From Phragmites australis (taxonomy: Eukaryota; Streptophyta; Magnoliopsida; Poales; Poaceae): a stretch of DNA of 64,000 nt. Under the pieces are notes generated by a model, which saw only the letters and a program-made list of their open reading frames with translations, searched no databases and was not told where the DNA came from. Made by a program: the position numbers and the translations under genes. The stretch lies in the NCBI RefSeq assembly GCF_958298935.1, contig NC_084930.1:28866001-28930000 (forward strand), written 5' to 3'. This document shows positions 1 through 11,921 of this stretch, piece by piece; position 1 is the first letter of the stretch, and the number at the start of each line of letters is the position of its first letter.

Positions 1-1229
1 GATCAGGCTCGCCTTGAACTTCTTGGGCCACTGTATCGAGCGGAACTCTGGACCAAGGCTTCGTAACCTTCATCGAATTCCTCAGGAGGTGGAGGAGGGG
101 GACTGTCATGCCTGTTCCTTCGAACAGGGAAGTCACGTCGATCATTCTTTCATGGCGATCTACAATAGTTGTAGCATCAATCATCCTCACTGTGCTCCTC
201 ACAATTATTATTGATAACCTCCTGTAAGTCACATCTATTGTCAGGGATGAGGTTCCTTAGGTCTCTGTGATTTCTGCACTCATGGACACCCCGAGCTGCC
301 TGTTTGCAACCCATCTACTCAAGAGCGTCCACATTCGTGGCTCCTCGAACAAGCACCTTGCTTGCTGGGGGGACCTATAGGCATCAGGATTATTCACTCG
401 AGCAACTTGAATCTAAACTGCATCGAGTAGGGTCCTGACCTGATTAACCATAAGGGTTAAAGGATTCACCAGATCTAACTCCAGAAGAGATCTCAGAATC
501 AGATGAGCTCCCTAGACATTAGCATCTAGAGTGCTAAAAACATCACTGCCGAGGCTCGGTTGCGGTCGAGCCAATGAAGCCTCGTGATGGCTACCATGAG
601 GGAGCTCATTCCTCGATCTCGGGACCGGTCTTGGTGGAGGCGTTCCTATTGGAAACCATTGTTGAAGACTAGGAGGCATCGATCTTCCCTCGGTTTGTCG
701 ATGATAGATGGTATTAGGAGCGTATAGAGCTCCAGCTATAGATGTCCTCGACGGTATATCTCCTACATTGTTGGTGTCGGCAGCCACCGCTGCTGGATCC
801 TTAGGGATTGCCATGCCATTATTCACCATGGTTTTTGGATCTACCACCATCAGATCAGCATGTGGGACCTCAGTTCCTATAGCAATAAACACGAATCGAT
901 CCATCGTCACCACTCGCATCGCTGTCAGTGTCCATGAACTGTAGAACAATGGGCTTCTTAGGATCCCATTCAAGGTGTCCCACCTCGTGGTACGTGTCCA
1001 ATGGACTGGACTCGAGAATACCGTTGTGCATCAGTCCACCCTGATCATCCCAGCGGAAAACTATAGTTCCGAACGTGATCTCCGTTCCAGCCAAAGGCGA
1101 TTCGAGAGCAATCACTAGCGACTTGAAGCGGTCATAGAAACCGACATAAGAGAATCTGGTGCGAATGTGCACTCGAGACATAGGCAATCCTGAGAAGCAG
1201 AAGACCCCTACATGGAGCACTAACTGTCG
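1..1229 (-). pseudogene. LTR-retrotransposon internal region, gag-like, degraded
   Basis: Two overlapping minus-strand reading frames (about 870-1220 and 512-973) join through a frameshift near 900 and continue in broken form to the window edge. The inferred product is hydrophilic, with an acidic stretch (DTDSDASGDDGS), and no enzymatic motif is visible. It lies immediately downstream, on the minus strand, of an LTR-like segment with a TATA box at 1557-1566. That is where a gag leader would sit. I infer a gag-like region of an LTR element by position and composition, not by a recognised domain. It is truncated by the window start. It could instead be another retroelement leader protein. Confidence 0.4.
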
Positions 1230-1841
1230 AGGATTTTTCCTGACAATATGTCCGTAAGAATAACAGGTTTGTCTTCAGGATCCAAGAATCAAACAAGAGA
1301 TGAGGCACACATGATGTATACAGGTTCGGGGCACCGACTAGAGTAATACCATATGTCCTGTGTGGTTGATGATATATCTGTATTCACTCGAGTACAAGCA
1401 ATGTGTCTAGATCTATTACAAGGAGTAGATGGGATCTAAACTAGACTAATGACAAAGTCATCGAGTATTTCCTGTGGCCCTAGTGCTTGCGTTGAGTTGC
1501 AAATGAGTTGTGTTCCTCCAGAAAAAGAGTCTCTCTTTGGGGGTCTAGGTTCCTGCCTTATATAGGGGTCTTGTACCATCTCCTATCGCGTAGTAGTCGA
1601 TAGAGAGTCCTTCATCTTGTCCATCAAGAAAGATCAGATAAATCCAGTTGGGATATGAGTTGTTCTCGAGTTGAGTGACCAATCGAGACCTTCCTAGTAT
1701 GTGTCTTCTGGATCTCCGGGAGTATCAAGTACCGCAGATTCGGTTCTGTAATATCAAGAGTTGTTAAGCATACACATGGCATACCTTATCCGTATATGGT
1801 ATACCCTTTACATGTATTACCCCATAGTTAGATATTAGACA
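1230..1841 (-). mobile_element. Probable LTR of a minus-strand retrotransposon
   Basis: This non-coding segment separates two retroelement gag-like regions. It has a TATA-type motif on the minus strand (complement of 1557-1566). It can be bounded by TG near 1230 and CA near 1841, as LTRs are. No second copy lies in the window, so the boundaries are estimates. It probably belongs to the element running off the left edge, which would then be inserted into, or next to, the older gypsy-type element on its right. Confidence 0.4.
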
Positions 1842-1871
1842 TGGGGCGGGTTTGGAGCCCCTTGATTTTAA

Positions 1872-3070
1872 TTAATATTGTAGACGTTGCGCCGCTGTCG
1901 TAGCCGTGCCTTGCGGCTCCGAAGCCATTAGCCTCTTCGGAGCCCCTTTTTGCTGATGGAGGAGTAGGGTGTGTGAGGACCCTGCTTGCGAGGTCGACTT
2001 CTTGGGCTCAACACTAGGGGTCGTGGCGGCATGCATGAGCCCTCGGCGGAGCTGTTCTTCCTCTGCACGCGCATATTCTTCGAATTTGCACATGAGAGCC
2101 TCCACTGAGTGCACAGGGCATTAGTGCAGTTGATCAAAGAGGGGTCCGTCGGCCAAACCTTGGGTTGCAGCGTTGATGACTGACGACTCCGAGATGCCTT
2201 TAATCTGGGCCTTAGTTTGGGAAAAACTCCAGAAGTAATCCCGAAGGGTCTTGCCTGGCTACTGCTGGACATTGAGCAGGCTCCTGGATGTCACCGGTTC
2301 GACAAAGGTGCCCTGAAAATTGTTGCAGAAGGCGTTTCGGAGCTAGGCCCATGCGTAAATGGTCCAAAGTTCTAGTTCCAGAACCATCGGAATGCTACCC
2401 CCTCCAGGGTGAGAGGGAAACATTTGGCCATGGTGGTCTGTCCGCCTCCGCTAGCCTCTATAGCGAGGACGTACGAGCAAATAAACTCATCCAAGTCTAA
2501 ATCACCTCTAAATTTAGGTAATTTTGGGGTCCGAAACTCCTTTAGGAAGGGTACGGCCTGTAGAGGAGAGTCTCAGTCTTCCATTGGAGCCTCACGCTGG
2601 CAGGCACGTGGCCCCGGAGCCTGCGCACTAATCGCAGGGGGTACTTGGCGGTGAGGGGTTGTGTTGACGAAGCCCTCGCCTGCCACCGAAGCCTGGGCTG
2701 GGACGGTGCTGGCTGTTAAGGGGGCGGTGGTGGTCACGCTCTGCATGGCCAGCAGAGCCCCCTGCAGCTCCGCCAGCTGAGCCTGGAGGGCCATCACGTG
2801 TGATTGTTGTTCGGCCGAGGTGGCCGGCTGCAACCCCTAGGGATGCAGTAGGGTCTGCGCTATGCTACTATTGTTGGGCCTTGAGGCAGGGGGCCTATCA
2901 TCAATCATAGCTAGGGTCGTGGCCACAGGGCCCTCATTCTCCCCGGTTGGGGGCTGTCGAAGGCATAGCGTGCTCTTGGTCGCGGTGGTCATGTGGACCT
3001 TCTCACAGGCGTGGACAGGGAGTCGGTCGTCTGCCCTGTAGCCTTGGTGGTCTTCTTTTTGGGTGGCATC
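1872..3070 (-). pseudogene. Ty3/gypsy-type gag remnant
   Basis: Read on the minus strand, the region starts at an ATG at 3070 with a lysine-rich N-terminus (MPPKKKTTK). It passes through a Gln/Ala-rich stretch (2573-2833). It then carries pieces typical of the plant retrotransposon gag domain: a FRGDLDLDEF-like motif near 2500, AIEASGGG with AKCFPLTLEGVAFRW near 2400-2470, GKTLRDYFW near 2240, and VHSVEALMCKFEEYARAEEEQ near 2050-2110. These lie in different frames with several stops, so the gene is dead. No zinc knuckle, protease or reverse transcriptase follows; the element is cut off near 1850 where LTR-like sequence begins. The family call rests on motif order recognised by eye. Confidence 0.65.
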
Positions 3071-3835
3071 CTACCTCTCTAGTACTTCTGTGTTCTCTCC
3101 CTATGGACGGCATGGTGTTGGCGGAAGAAGAACATCTTCAATGAACAAGGTGCGGCGAGAGCCTCTTCTAGAGAGGAGACTCAAGCTTGGAGAAAAAGAT
3201 GAGAGGCGGGATAATACCAAATGTATTGATCATTAAAAAATTAGTCCCCTGACATGATAGCCATGCTTGGTATTTATAGTGCTATCTGAGATGTGGTATA
3301 CAAGTTGTTACTAGGTAACAAGGACTTATGACCAGTCGGATTACATGACCCAGGCCTAGGTAAAATACTTTTAACCCTACCCAGAAGATATTATCTACCA
3401 CGGTAGATGTAGAGACATCAAGTGGCGGTAAACTTGATCGGTCACCAAATGCGGCGCCAACCATATCTTGCGTGTCAAACTGACTACTAAGGTGACCGGC
3501 ATTTAATGCTGGTCACTTCGTAGCAGCTGGAAGACGATCGTTGGACTACCTCTGACTGAACTTTATGAAGACTTGATGATTCCCTCTCCCCCATTGCTTT
3601 GAGGATAGGCAGGATCTGGGATCTGCAGGCTCCAGGGTAACTCTGGAGCCTAGGAGCTCCGGAGACTTCATAGATCTAGGGCCCGCGAGTGAACGACAGT
3701 AGAGCCGGAGGCGCCGGGGGTCCTTAATGGCGACCCTCAACACTTATGAAGCCAATTGGCATGAGATCGCTGTGGTTAAATTGGTTGGTCCCAACATGCC
3801 TTAATCAGGTCGTCCCCGGCGTCACATATTTCGTG
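3071..3835 (-). mobile_element. Likely 5' LTR and leader of the gypsy-type element
   Basis: There is no coding capacity here. On the minus strand a TATAAATA box lies at 3271-3279, followed by leader sequence up to the gag start at 3070. This is the expected LTR plus leader arrangement. No partner LTR exists in the window, so the outer edge (about 3800) is only estimated. Confidence 0.4.
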
Positions 3836-4879
3836 TGAGGACCATATCCACCAACATAATCCTCCTGTTAATTTGGACATTGATGTCCTCCAGCCAGAAA
3901 ATTGGTTGCAGTTATGTGTTACCCCTACAGTTGCGCATCCGACTAGCTGTAGCGAATCCGAGATTTCCTAACGATTCCATGTGTCGGCCTGGACCAGACA
4001 AGAACGTTATTGATCATTGGATCTGACGAACACCTTGGCTCGTGCCCACGCATGCATTATCCAAATGACCACGATCATGCTCGTACTCCCACTTTACTGG
4101 AGATTCCTACCACAGGATATATCGTGCGTAGATCCGCCGGTCGTCACGTACGGCCTGGGTTTCCTGCAGCCAAACACTTGGGTACGTACGCGCGCGCGTA
4201 GTCCGCGCTCCACTTCGCGAGGAGTTGCACTGTCTCCAGCACTGGAGCCGGCGCCACATCGCCATTCATAGAGCAAGCACCAATGCACAGCGGAGGCCAG
4301 TGCTCCGGGCCGTCGGACACGCGCTCGAGCTGCCCCGGGGAGGGGTCAGGTGGTTGAAGTGCAGCCACGAACCAAGCACTGGCTAGAGCGGTCGTTACGC
4401 GCCGCGCTTCGGTCGTTACGCCCACGACAGGCCCAGGGACCGCGGGCGTCCAGGAGCCGGGGCGCCGGGGACCCAGGGGCGCCCGGGGACCGGGTCTGCG
4501 CGGGCGCCCGCGAGCACGGTGTCCGCCTGCCTCCGGGCAGGCACCTAACGGTGTGGCGCGCGCTGCCTGCCGCGCGCGCGAAGGGGCAACGGCATGTGTG
4601 GCGTCGGTCGAAGCGTCTACGTATGCATGCTTTGCACGCATGGATTGATCGATATCATCGATTTGTTCCGAGACGACCTCGATGGGTTGATCTCTCAGGG
4701 TTGGTGGGTGGCAGCGTTGCGCCCACTAGCCACTTGGCAAACGTTTTGGGTCCGGGAAAACGGATGATGATGGACCACAGGATGAGGGAAAGGAGTAGGT
4801 GTACGGCACAAGTTCATGCTGCAATTGCAACAAAAAATTGGTGTCCCATTATTGTGATGGTGTGGGGGTGTACTGCATG
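3836..4879. other. Unassigned spacer with a GC-rich segment
   Basis: The segment 4140-4620 is strongly GC-rich with CpG-rich runs, and open frames exist on both strands. That is the usual by-product of such composition. No domain, transit peptide or splice structure is recognisable. It may be a relic of a gene 5' end or of a transposon-captured fragment. I see no supported gene. Confidence 0.3.
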
Positions 4880-5839
4880 CAGGAGTGAAAACGGCTTAGA
4901 ATCGGTGGGAACATGATTTCATTGCATTTAAAATTATATTTTTTATTGAAAACGGGTTCGAATATAGATAGCCGATGAATATTTATCGGAACATGAAAGA
5001 CTACTCGAATTGTATGTAAACCACAACAAAATCCAAAATGCATCACATACAAACGCATCCATTCTTCTATTGTTTAAGTGGGTGACGGTAACTGATCAGG
5101 TCGGATACAGATGGATATTGATGATCCTATATCCTATCTCACATTTTTTTCATCGGAATCGAAGCAGGGCACCAATGGTGTCGGATGTAGATACGGATGA
5201 GGATAGCAATAATACGGATTGATACATATCAAATATGTGACAAGTCAGATGCAAACAATATCAGTCACGGATATTTATTTGGATATGGAGTAAAAGCAAC
5301 AACCATATATATTGCATATATTATGATTGTTCAACCATTCCATGTATCCAAAACTTAACTATATTAAAGGTTCAATAAGCAAATTAACAATATACTCTCA
5401 TGGATGGAGTTATGTTAGAGCGAAATCGAAGAAGTTACGAGTGCCCAAGATATTGATGAAATTTCGATTAATTATTTGAACATATTAATAACTTTAAATG
5501 AAAAAATTATCAACTACAAACTTGTAGATCTTGTCGAGAGCTATAATTTTCATATAAAGATTGTCTCCATCCGACACCGTATGATGATGTTACAAGCTCT
5601 GGAAGATAGGCTCATATAATTGTCGGATAGTCTTCGGATATGTCCGATTTTATTCTCAAATATCCGATATCCGACAGATACCTATCTCCCTACATTCAAA
5701 TCCTATATCTGATACAACTATCTGAGATTTAATCCGATATTCTAAATTTTTTCGGATACCGATATCCAAGATCCGATCAGCATCTAAAAATGGTTCGGGT
5801 GATCGGACGGGCGGGAAAAATCCGACCCATTTTCACCCC
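4880..5839. mobile_element. Probable non-autonomous hAT-like element
   Basis: The segment begins CAGGAGTGAAAACGG. It ends with an imperfect complement (GACCCATTTTCACCCC), giving terminal inverted repeats of about 15 bp with mismatches. The interior is AT-rich, non-coding and full of short GGATAT/ATATCC-type repeats. The size and C(A)GG-type ends suit a hAT derivative. No matching 8-bp target duplication is visible next to the ends, so the boundary or class could be wrong. Confidence 0.45.
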
Positions 5840-6982
5840 AAGTTTCCACGTGACGGTGGTCAGATCCGTGGGTGATGGCCCTGCAAGCCTGCCAGGCACG
5901 CGGTGCCTGGGCCGATGCAGGCACTGGGTGAGGCACGGGCAGCACCAGAGCGGGTGGCAAAGGCAGACGATGAGAGGAGAATGGCCACTACGGCGCCGGT
6001 GGTGATGAGGTCCTAGATGCTGAGGCCGAGGACATCAATGCATTGCGAGTGCCAGGAGCCTGGGATGCCAATGCTCAACAAAGGTCATCGTGCCCTGCTC
6101 CTTGGGCTATTACAACTGCAGACGGAGATGGTGACATGATGGAAGCGAGGGACACGGGTTGTAGCACAGGGAGCTTCTTGCTAGGCTGTTTGGGCTCTTC
6201 TCGATGCTCTGGGGCAACCCTGATCTGCGAGATCCCATGCTTCCTTGGTTGGCGGGCCGTGCACCTCCAGTGGTGTGACCTGCTACGTGGCGGTGTGGTG
6301 ACCAAATCATTCGATTATGCGTTGTGGTGGACATTAGTGTCGTGCTAGATTCCCCTGGGACCTTGTCGGTGAGCTTCATCTTTCAGCGGCATCGGCATGG
6401 TGGTTGCTCGTGCGTAGAGTAGAGGACAATGCCCCACTGTCCCTAAGTTTTGTCTGACTTGCTGCCAAGTAGAGGGGCTATCTTTTCTCATCTTGACATT
6501 ATGTTGTGAATGGCCAGAGATCCTAGCTTTGCATGCTCTCTGTGGTTACTCTTGATCGCGGGCAGCATGTGGTTCATCGTGCAGCTGCTTCTATTCTTTT
6601 CTCTCAAACTTCGTGCGATGGTGATCCGCCGCGATGTCTAGGTCGTCTTCGGACCTGATGCGATAGTGAGACTTTGGTTGGGGTGTGGTGTTGCTTAGTT
6701 TGGCAGCAATGCAGGATCGAGAACACCAAGTGATATGGTACTCCCTACCGATCCTGGGATGGTCTCTAGGTGAAAACTCATTTTCGATGTTTTGGATTGG
6801 TTGACGATGGCATATTTGGTGTCGTGCCCTCCTTAGAGGCGTCATCTAGGAGTGACCCTCCCTGGGATTCGGCTTTCTTCTGTTTTGGGGCGTTGTCGAC
6901 CATCTCAAGCCAAACCTAGGTAGGTAGATGGTCTAGAGTCGGGGTCGTCTCTATGGTGCCCTAGGCCTAGTTGAGCTAGGTA
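5840..6982. other. Spacer, no supported gene
   Basis: The composition is mixed, with short overlapping frames on both strands (for example 6043-6348 and 6591-6845) that show no recognisable motif. Nothing here could be assigned. Confidence 0.3.
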
Positions 6983-6987
6983 CTTTG
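6983..6987. repeat. Left target-site duplication (CTTTG) of the copia element
   Basis: CTTTG here is repeated exactly at 12493-12497, just outside the two LTR ends. A 5-bp duplication is what copia integrase leaves. Confidence 0.9.
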
Positions 6988-8571
6988 TGAATGGATCGGT
7001 GACGTCCTAAGAGGGAGTGAATTAGGACAACTAGAACTATTTCGGCTCCAAAAATAACACAAGATAAACCTATATCAAATCTTATCTAGATGTGTTCTAG
7101 GTTTATCTAGTGTGTCTACTCTACCGAACAAGCGCTTACAACCTATTTAAGAAGGTAAATCGTAAGAATGTAAATGCGAAAATATAAATAAGGTAGAGAG
7201 AGTAAACTCGTCACAAAGATTTTTTTCTCGTGGTATCGATGGCATGAATGTCACCTCTAGTCCACGTTAGAGCTCCACAAAGGATATGCTCCCGGTCACG
7301 GCTCTTAAGCCACCAAGTCACAAAGATAAGGCCTCCATCCGGATGAGCCACCAAGGCAAGGTCTCACCACTAGCATTCTTCCGATTCCTTACAGTCGTGA
7401 TCACTTTGGAGCTTGAGCCACTGAGGAAAGGATCTCTGTGTCCCTGCACAATCACCTTGCCACCGCTCCACACCAAGTCGGAGGGTCAACAAGCTTGCCA
7501 GTGAGTCACCAAGACTCCAAGGTGCCAGCGTACCACATGGTACAAGGCCCAATCACTCCTTGATCCACTCTTTAAACAGCAATCACCTAGCAACACTCTC
7601 TCTAGGCCTGTAAGCACTAATCATTCAATAATCTTATGCTTAATTACCTTGGATAATCATTTTAAGCACTTTGGTGGCTTGGATGTCTTCTTAGGTGTAC
7701 ATGAACTTCTCTGGACTCTAGCAGCACGCCACAGCTTCAAATGATTGAGTGGAGGGGTATTTATAACCTCAAACTCATGTACTAGCCGTTAAATCAACGG
7801 CTCAGAAAAGTTGTTAACACCGGATGATCCGGTGAGAACAATAATACTAACACCGGATCATCCGTTGAGTACACTCTCAAACTAGCTATTGGACCCCACT
7901 CTAGCCTCTGTGAACACCGGATACACCGGTGTATACATCATCTCCATCATCAGACTATCCGGTGAGTTATCCTGAGCCATCTAAGCCTTTCCTTCTTCTC
8001 GGAGTAAATTGCTCTGGTGTAAGCATCCAGTGCACATCACTTCATCACCGGATTATCCGGTGAGTTGACTTCAGCCAACCGAGCCAATGCAACCCTCTCT
8101 GAAAATAATACTCCGATGTACGCAACCTTCATCACCAGATCATCCGATGCGTTGATCTTCATTCTACCTCTTTGCACTGTTCATTATCCGGTGTGTGCAA
8201 TACTGATCACCGGACCATCCGGTGCTTTGATCTTCAACTTCAATGGCTGCAACCTTCTCTAGACAAAATGCTCCGGTGTGTATCTTCTCTGATCACCGGA
8301 CCTTTCGGTGAGATCTTCAGGCCTCTCTCCGTTTTGCCAAATATGCTACGGTGAGTTCAACACATAGATTACTGGACCACCTAGTGAGGCAAATCTTTCT
8401 GGGACTTCTCCAATTCAGTCCAACTTTGTCTCAGTTATGGTGGCTTCTTCATGGATTGCATCTATGAGACCTACTAACATATATTCATTACAAACACGTT
8501 AGTCTCATTGACTATATTATCATTAATCATCAAAATCATAATCATGACCTAATAGGGTCATTTTCGCTACA
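6988..8571 (-). repeat. 3' LTR (left copy), long form
   Basis: This 1584-bp LTR aligns to the right copy over its first ~245 and last ~330 bases. It carries about 1 kb extra (about 7235-8243) that the right copy lacks. The extra part contains the TATA-type box (complement of 7758-7765) and an array of CACCGGA...TCCGGTG palindromes. It ends CGCTACA just before the purine tract. Confidence 0.88.
7820..8395. repeat. Array of about ten CACCGGA-nn-TCCGGTG palindromes
   Basis: Palindromic units of about 17-18 bp recur at irregular spacing. Clear copies begin near 7826, 7852, 7914, 8045, 8209 and 8293; weaker ones lie near 7957, 8131, 8188 and 8370. The half-site CACCGGA pairs with TCCGGTG across a 2-4 base centre. 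Each could form a small hairpin or be a dyad protein-binding site, and each contains CCGG. The same unit occurs once in the separate LTR near 36100. Confidence 0.85.
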
Positions 8572-8572
8572 A

Positions 8573-8585
8573 TCTCCCCCCTTTT
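8573..8585 (-). promoter_or_regulatory. Polypurine tract of the copia element
   Basis: On the minus strand the sequence reads AAAAGGGGGGAGA directly before the 3' LTR. This is the standard plus-strand DNA synthesis primer position. Confidence 0.85.
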
Positions 8586-9920
8586 GGTGATTGATGACAA
8601 CACAACTAAAGCAAGTGGTAAATAATAAATGATACCAAATATAAAGATCATAAGTGAGCATAAAGTCTTACCACATTGCTTGGATCCATGTTCTTACCAC
8701 TTAGTCCTCCTTTGTTGTGGCTCTCCCTTTCTCCATTGCCACTATCTCCCTTGAACGACCTATGCAAAAGCTTCTCTTTTGTCAATTTAGACGTCTAGCA
8801 TCTTTTCTTCTCCCCATTTGTCAACTTTGGCATTCATAGATGTCTTTGCTTATTTCTACAATCTCCTCGCATTATTCATCTTTCTTTCATCTTGCTTTGG
8901 TTGTCAAACTTCTCCCCTTTGTCAACAATCTACTAAAAATGGCTATAAACGCATGTTGAACTCAAGGGAAAAATATTAGATCACGTTAGAGAGAGCTTCA
9001 CAAATCATGATCCAATAAAAATATATCAATTGTATGGATATCACTACAAATAAAAGATACCAATTGTAGGCTATGAAAACATATGGATCATAATTTATAA
9101 AACTCACATAATATAGTCTAAACTCCCCCTATATATGTGCATACATATGATGAGAAAAAATATATGCGCAACTAGACAATATGTCAAGATAGGAAGTTTA
9201 AGCTATATTATGCATATAGATAGCTTAAATGAATAAAAGATTTGACAATGATATCAATTGAAGTATTTTAGCGTGCATACCTCCGGAGACATGTTGATTG
9301 CTCCACGAGACTATAAAAGATGTCACTATAAATACATATTAGTCTCAAAATCACAACCTACAGGATATACTCTCCCTAAATGTGTGTATATAAGTTTTGA
9401 ATACTTGTGAGATATATATGCACTTGTTATTGATAACAATGGGGATTTATCCTATAGATTGGATCATTGCACATAAATGATACAAAATTATAAAAACTAG
9501 TGCCACGTAAAAAACCTACAAATAATAAACCATGTAGGTTGCTCATGGGTTAGAGATAAATACAAGCAATATACCATATAAAAACCTACACTAGGTATTG
9601 TAATAAATTGAAATAAGCATATGCAATCCTAGAAGAGGCAAATAAGCTAGAAGCAAAAAAGAATGCATGAACATAAGTCTAGATACCATTTACCTTTTTT
9701 ACTTTTGGAAAGGAATTTAGGTATGTGATGATTATAATCTTCATCAATGCGCCCATCTTGTATATTTGGCTTTGCTTGAATCTTCACTTCATTTTGTAAG
9801 CCAAATGTCTAAATCCCCGAGCAGACTTGTACTTCAAGTCTTCTTTGGAACCCAAACTGATTGGGGTCCCTTCATGTTGGTGATGACTTCTTTAGGCACC
9901 TAAATGGGTTGATTTCACCT

Positions 9921-11646
9921 CTAGTCCTTTCTCCCAACTATGTGTGCAACCATCTTGCTATTGTCCTTCTTCCTGAGCTTGTAGTGGTTGCTCTTGGTCT
10001 TGATCTTGTAGTTGTGCTTGGTGTAGAGGTTAGAGGTCTTGTTGGAGAGGTTCGCTTCTCTTTGGTCTCCTTTCTTCACTTGTTTGCATTGGAAGGACTT
10101 ATGGTCTTCTTGATGGCATTTGAAGCATGTCACGGTGGACCCCTCCGTAAGCTTTTTTACCATAAAAGCATTGTTATCTTGAGAAGGTTGGACATGTCCT
10201 TTGCACTTTAAACTCGTAAAGTCATTCTTGAGCTTATTCACTTGTTTCTTAAGCTCATCATTCTTTTGTGCAATTAGGTTGTTAGATGATTCTACAATAA
10301 TATTCTCAACACAAATATCATTGCAAAGGGGTGAGCTAGATAAATCGATTAAATTATCGCAATAAGTGAAAGCATCTACCTTGTGATTGTAATTAAATAG
10401 AGAAGTAGATTGCATCAAAGGGACCTTAGTTTGAGATTCAATACACTCAAATTTAAACTTAAGCACATCATACTCCTTGTTTAGCAAATTGAATTTACTT
10501 AATTATTGTTCATAATTAAAAACAAAGGTAACATAAATGCCATTAAGTGCATTAAATTTCTTAAGCTCTTTTGATTGTTCCTTAAGGGCCCTGTGTTGCT
10601 CATTGATCAAATGAAGGAGTTCATCATAGGAAAGAGATTTCTTATTGAATTCATCATCGTTTATATCATTATCCATACCTTTGGCCATAAGGCACTTGTG
10701 AGATGAATTGCGCGATGACGACTTGTGTGATGACGACCTTGAGGAAGAGCTTCTCTTGGAGGAATGATGGTGATTCTCTCATCACTTGAGCTTGAATTTT
10801 CATCATTACTCACCCATCTTTCTATGCTAGCAAGTGCCTTGGCTCTTCCCCTTGTCTCCCTCTTCTTGATCTTGGTCTTCTACTTCTTCTTGATGTGATC
10901 AATTATGTTGACCAAGTCTTCAATGGAGATAAGATAATCAAACTTGGTATTGATCCTCTTCATGTTCTTCTCTAACTTTAAGAAGAGCCATCTTAGGATC
11001 AATTTCTTCATCACTTGATATGCTTTGATCATCCTCTTCATATATCTCTTCATCTTGATCACCATCATCTTTGCTTTAGTTTGAATCTTTCTCTTGTCTC
11101 CTCATCCTTATCTTCATGTGTTGTCATTGAGCTTGCTTGCTTGTGAGAGCAAGGTCCTTGGTGTCGGATGAGGAAGAAGCACCCCTATGTTCATTGTCAT
11201 CTTATGGGCGGTGATCTTGCCGAGCACTTGACTTGACTTGGAGTCATCTTCTTGATGTTATTGTTGTCATAGATGATGGAGACTATCAACTTATACTTCA
11301 GAAGAAGAGCTTGAAGTATTCTTCTCACCACTTGATCATCTTCAATTGGCGTCAAACATAACTTATTGATCTCATTAACAATAATATTCAAATGAGATTA
11401 CATATCATTAGCACTTTCATGGGGTAGAAGTTGTTTGATGCTATTGAGCTTAGTAACAAGCATCTGATATTTCCCATTGCTCATATCCTTTCTTCCTTCA
11501 TATATTTCAATGAGACTAGTCCAAATATCATGTGCATTGATGAGAGAATAAACACGATTAAATATATCAACACATATAGATGATAAAAGGATACTCTTGG
11601 CCAATGCATCTAATTGCCTCTCCTTGTTAATGATGCGGGGTCTCAT
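9921..11646 (-). pseudogene. Copia gag (UBN2 domain plus CCHC zinc knuckle), broken
   Basis: The nucleocapsid/gag protein packages element RNA. Minus-strand pieces run in order. At 11398-11646 and 11197-11391 is a UBN2-type gag core (motifs IWTSLIEIYEG, LLPHES and VRRILQALLLKY). At 10880-11068 is a lysine-rich linker. At 10503-10688 is a helical segment (SYDELLHLINEQHRALKEQ). At 9921-10487 is a CCHC knuckle, CFKCHQEDHKSFQC. Stops and frameshifts separate the pieces, so no intact gag is encoded. The usual N-terminal part before UBN2 is missing: only about 260 bp lie between the primer-binding site and the UBN2 segment. No pol follows. Confidence 0.8.
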
Positions 11647-11909
11647 CCCATCCTCGGTGACTCTTCAAACATCCAACACTCAGACTTGTAAATAACAAGT
11701 CATTAGAATTTTTCACCGAGGGAAACGTATGCCATCGAAAAGTGGAGCACTATGGGAATCCATCCCAACCCCAAAAGTCACAACTCACTAGACGGTGAAG
11801 CCTAACCGATCACAATGAGACTAAAGCTCAAATGCCACTTGAATTGACGAAACCTTGTAAAATGTGTGAAACTCTAACATAAATTGTAGAGCTGTATGTG
11901 AGCCATAGT

Positions 11910-11919
11910 TCTGATACCA
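11910..11919 (-). promoter_or_regulatory. Primer-binding site (initiator Met-tRNA type)
   Basis: The minus strand reads TGGTATCAGA two bases inside the 5' LTR. This matches the 3' end of plant initiator Met-tRNA and fixes the orientation of the element. Confidence 0.9.
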
Positions 11920-11921
11920 AT

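Noticed and set aside
4144..4916. Possible genes in the GC-rich patch on both strands
   Set aside because: Frames are low-complexity Arg/Pro/Ala with no motif or splice structure; not supportable.
7820..8395. CRISPR-like array
   Set aside because: Units are short palindromes at irregular spacing inside a plant LTR; there are no cas genes and the genome is eukaryotic.
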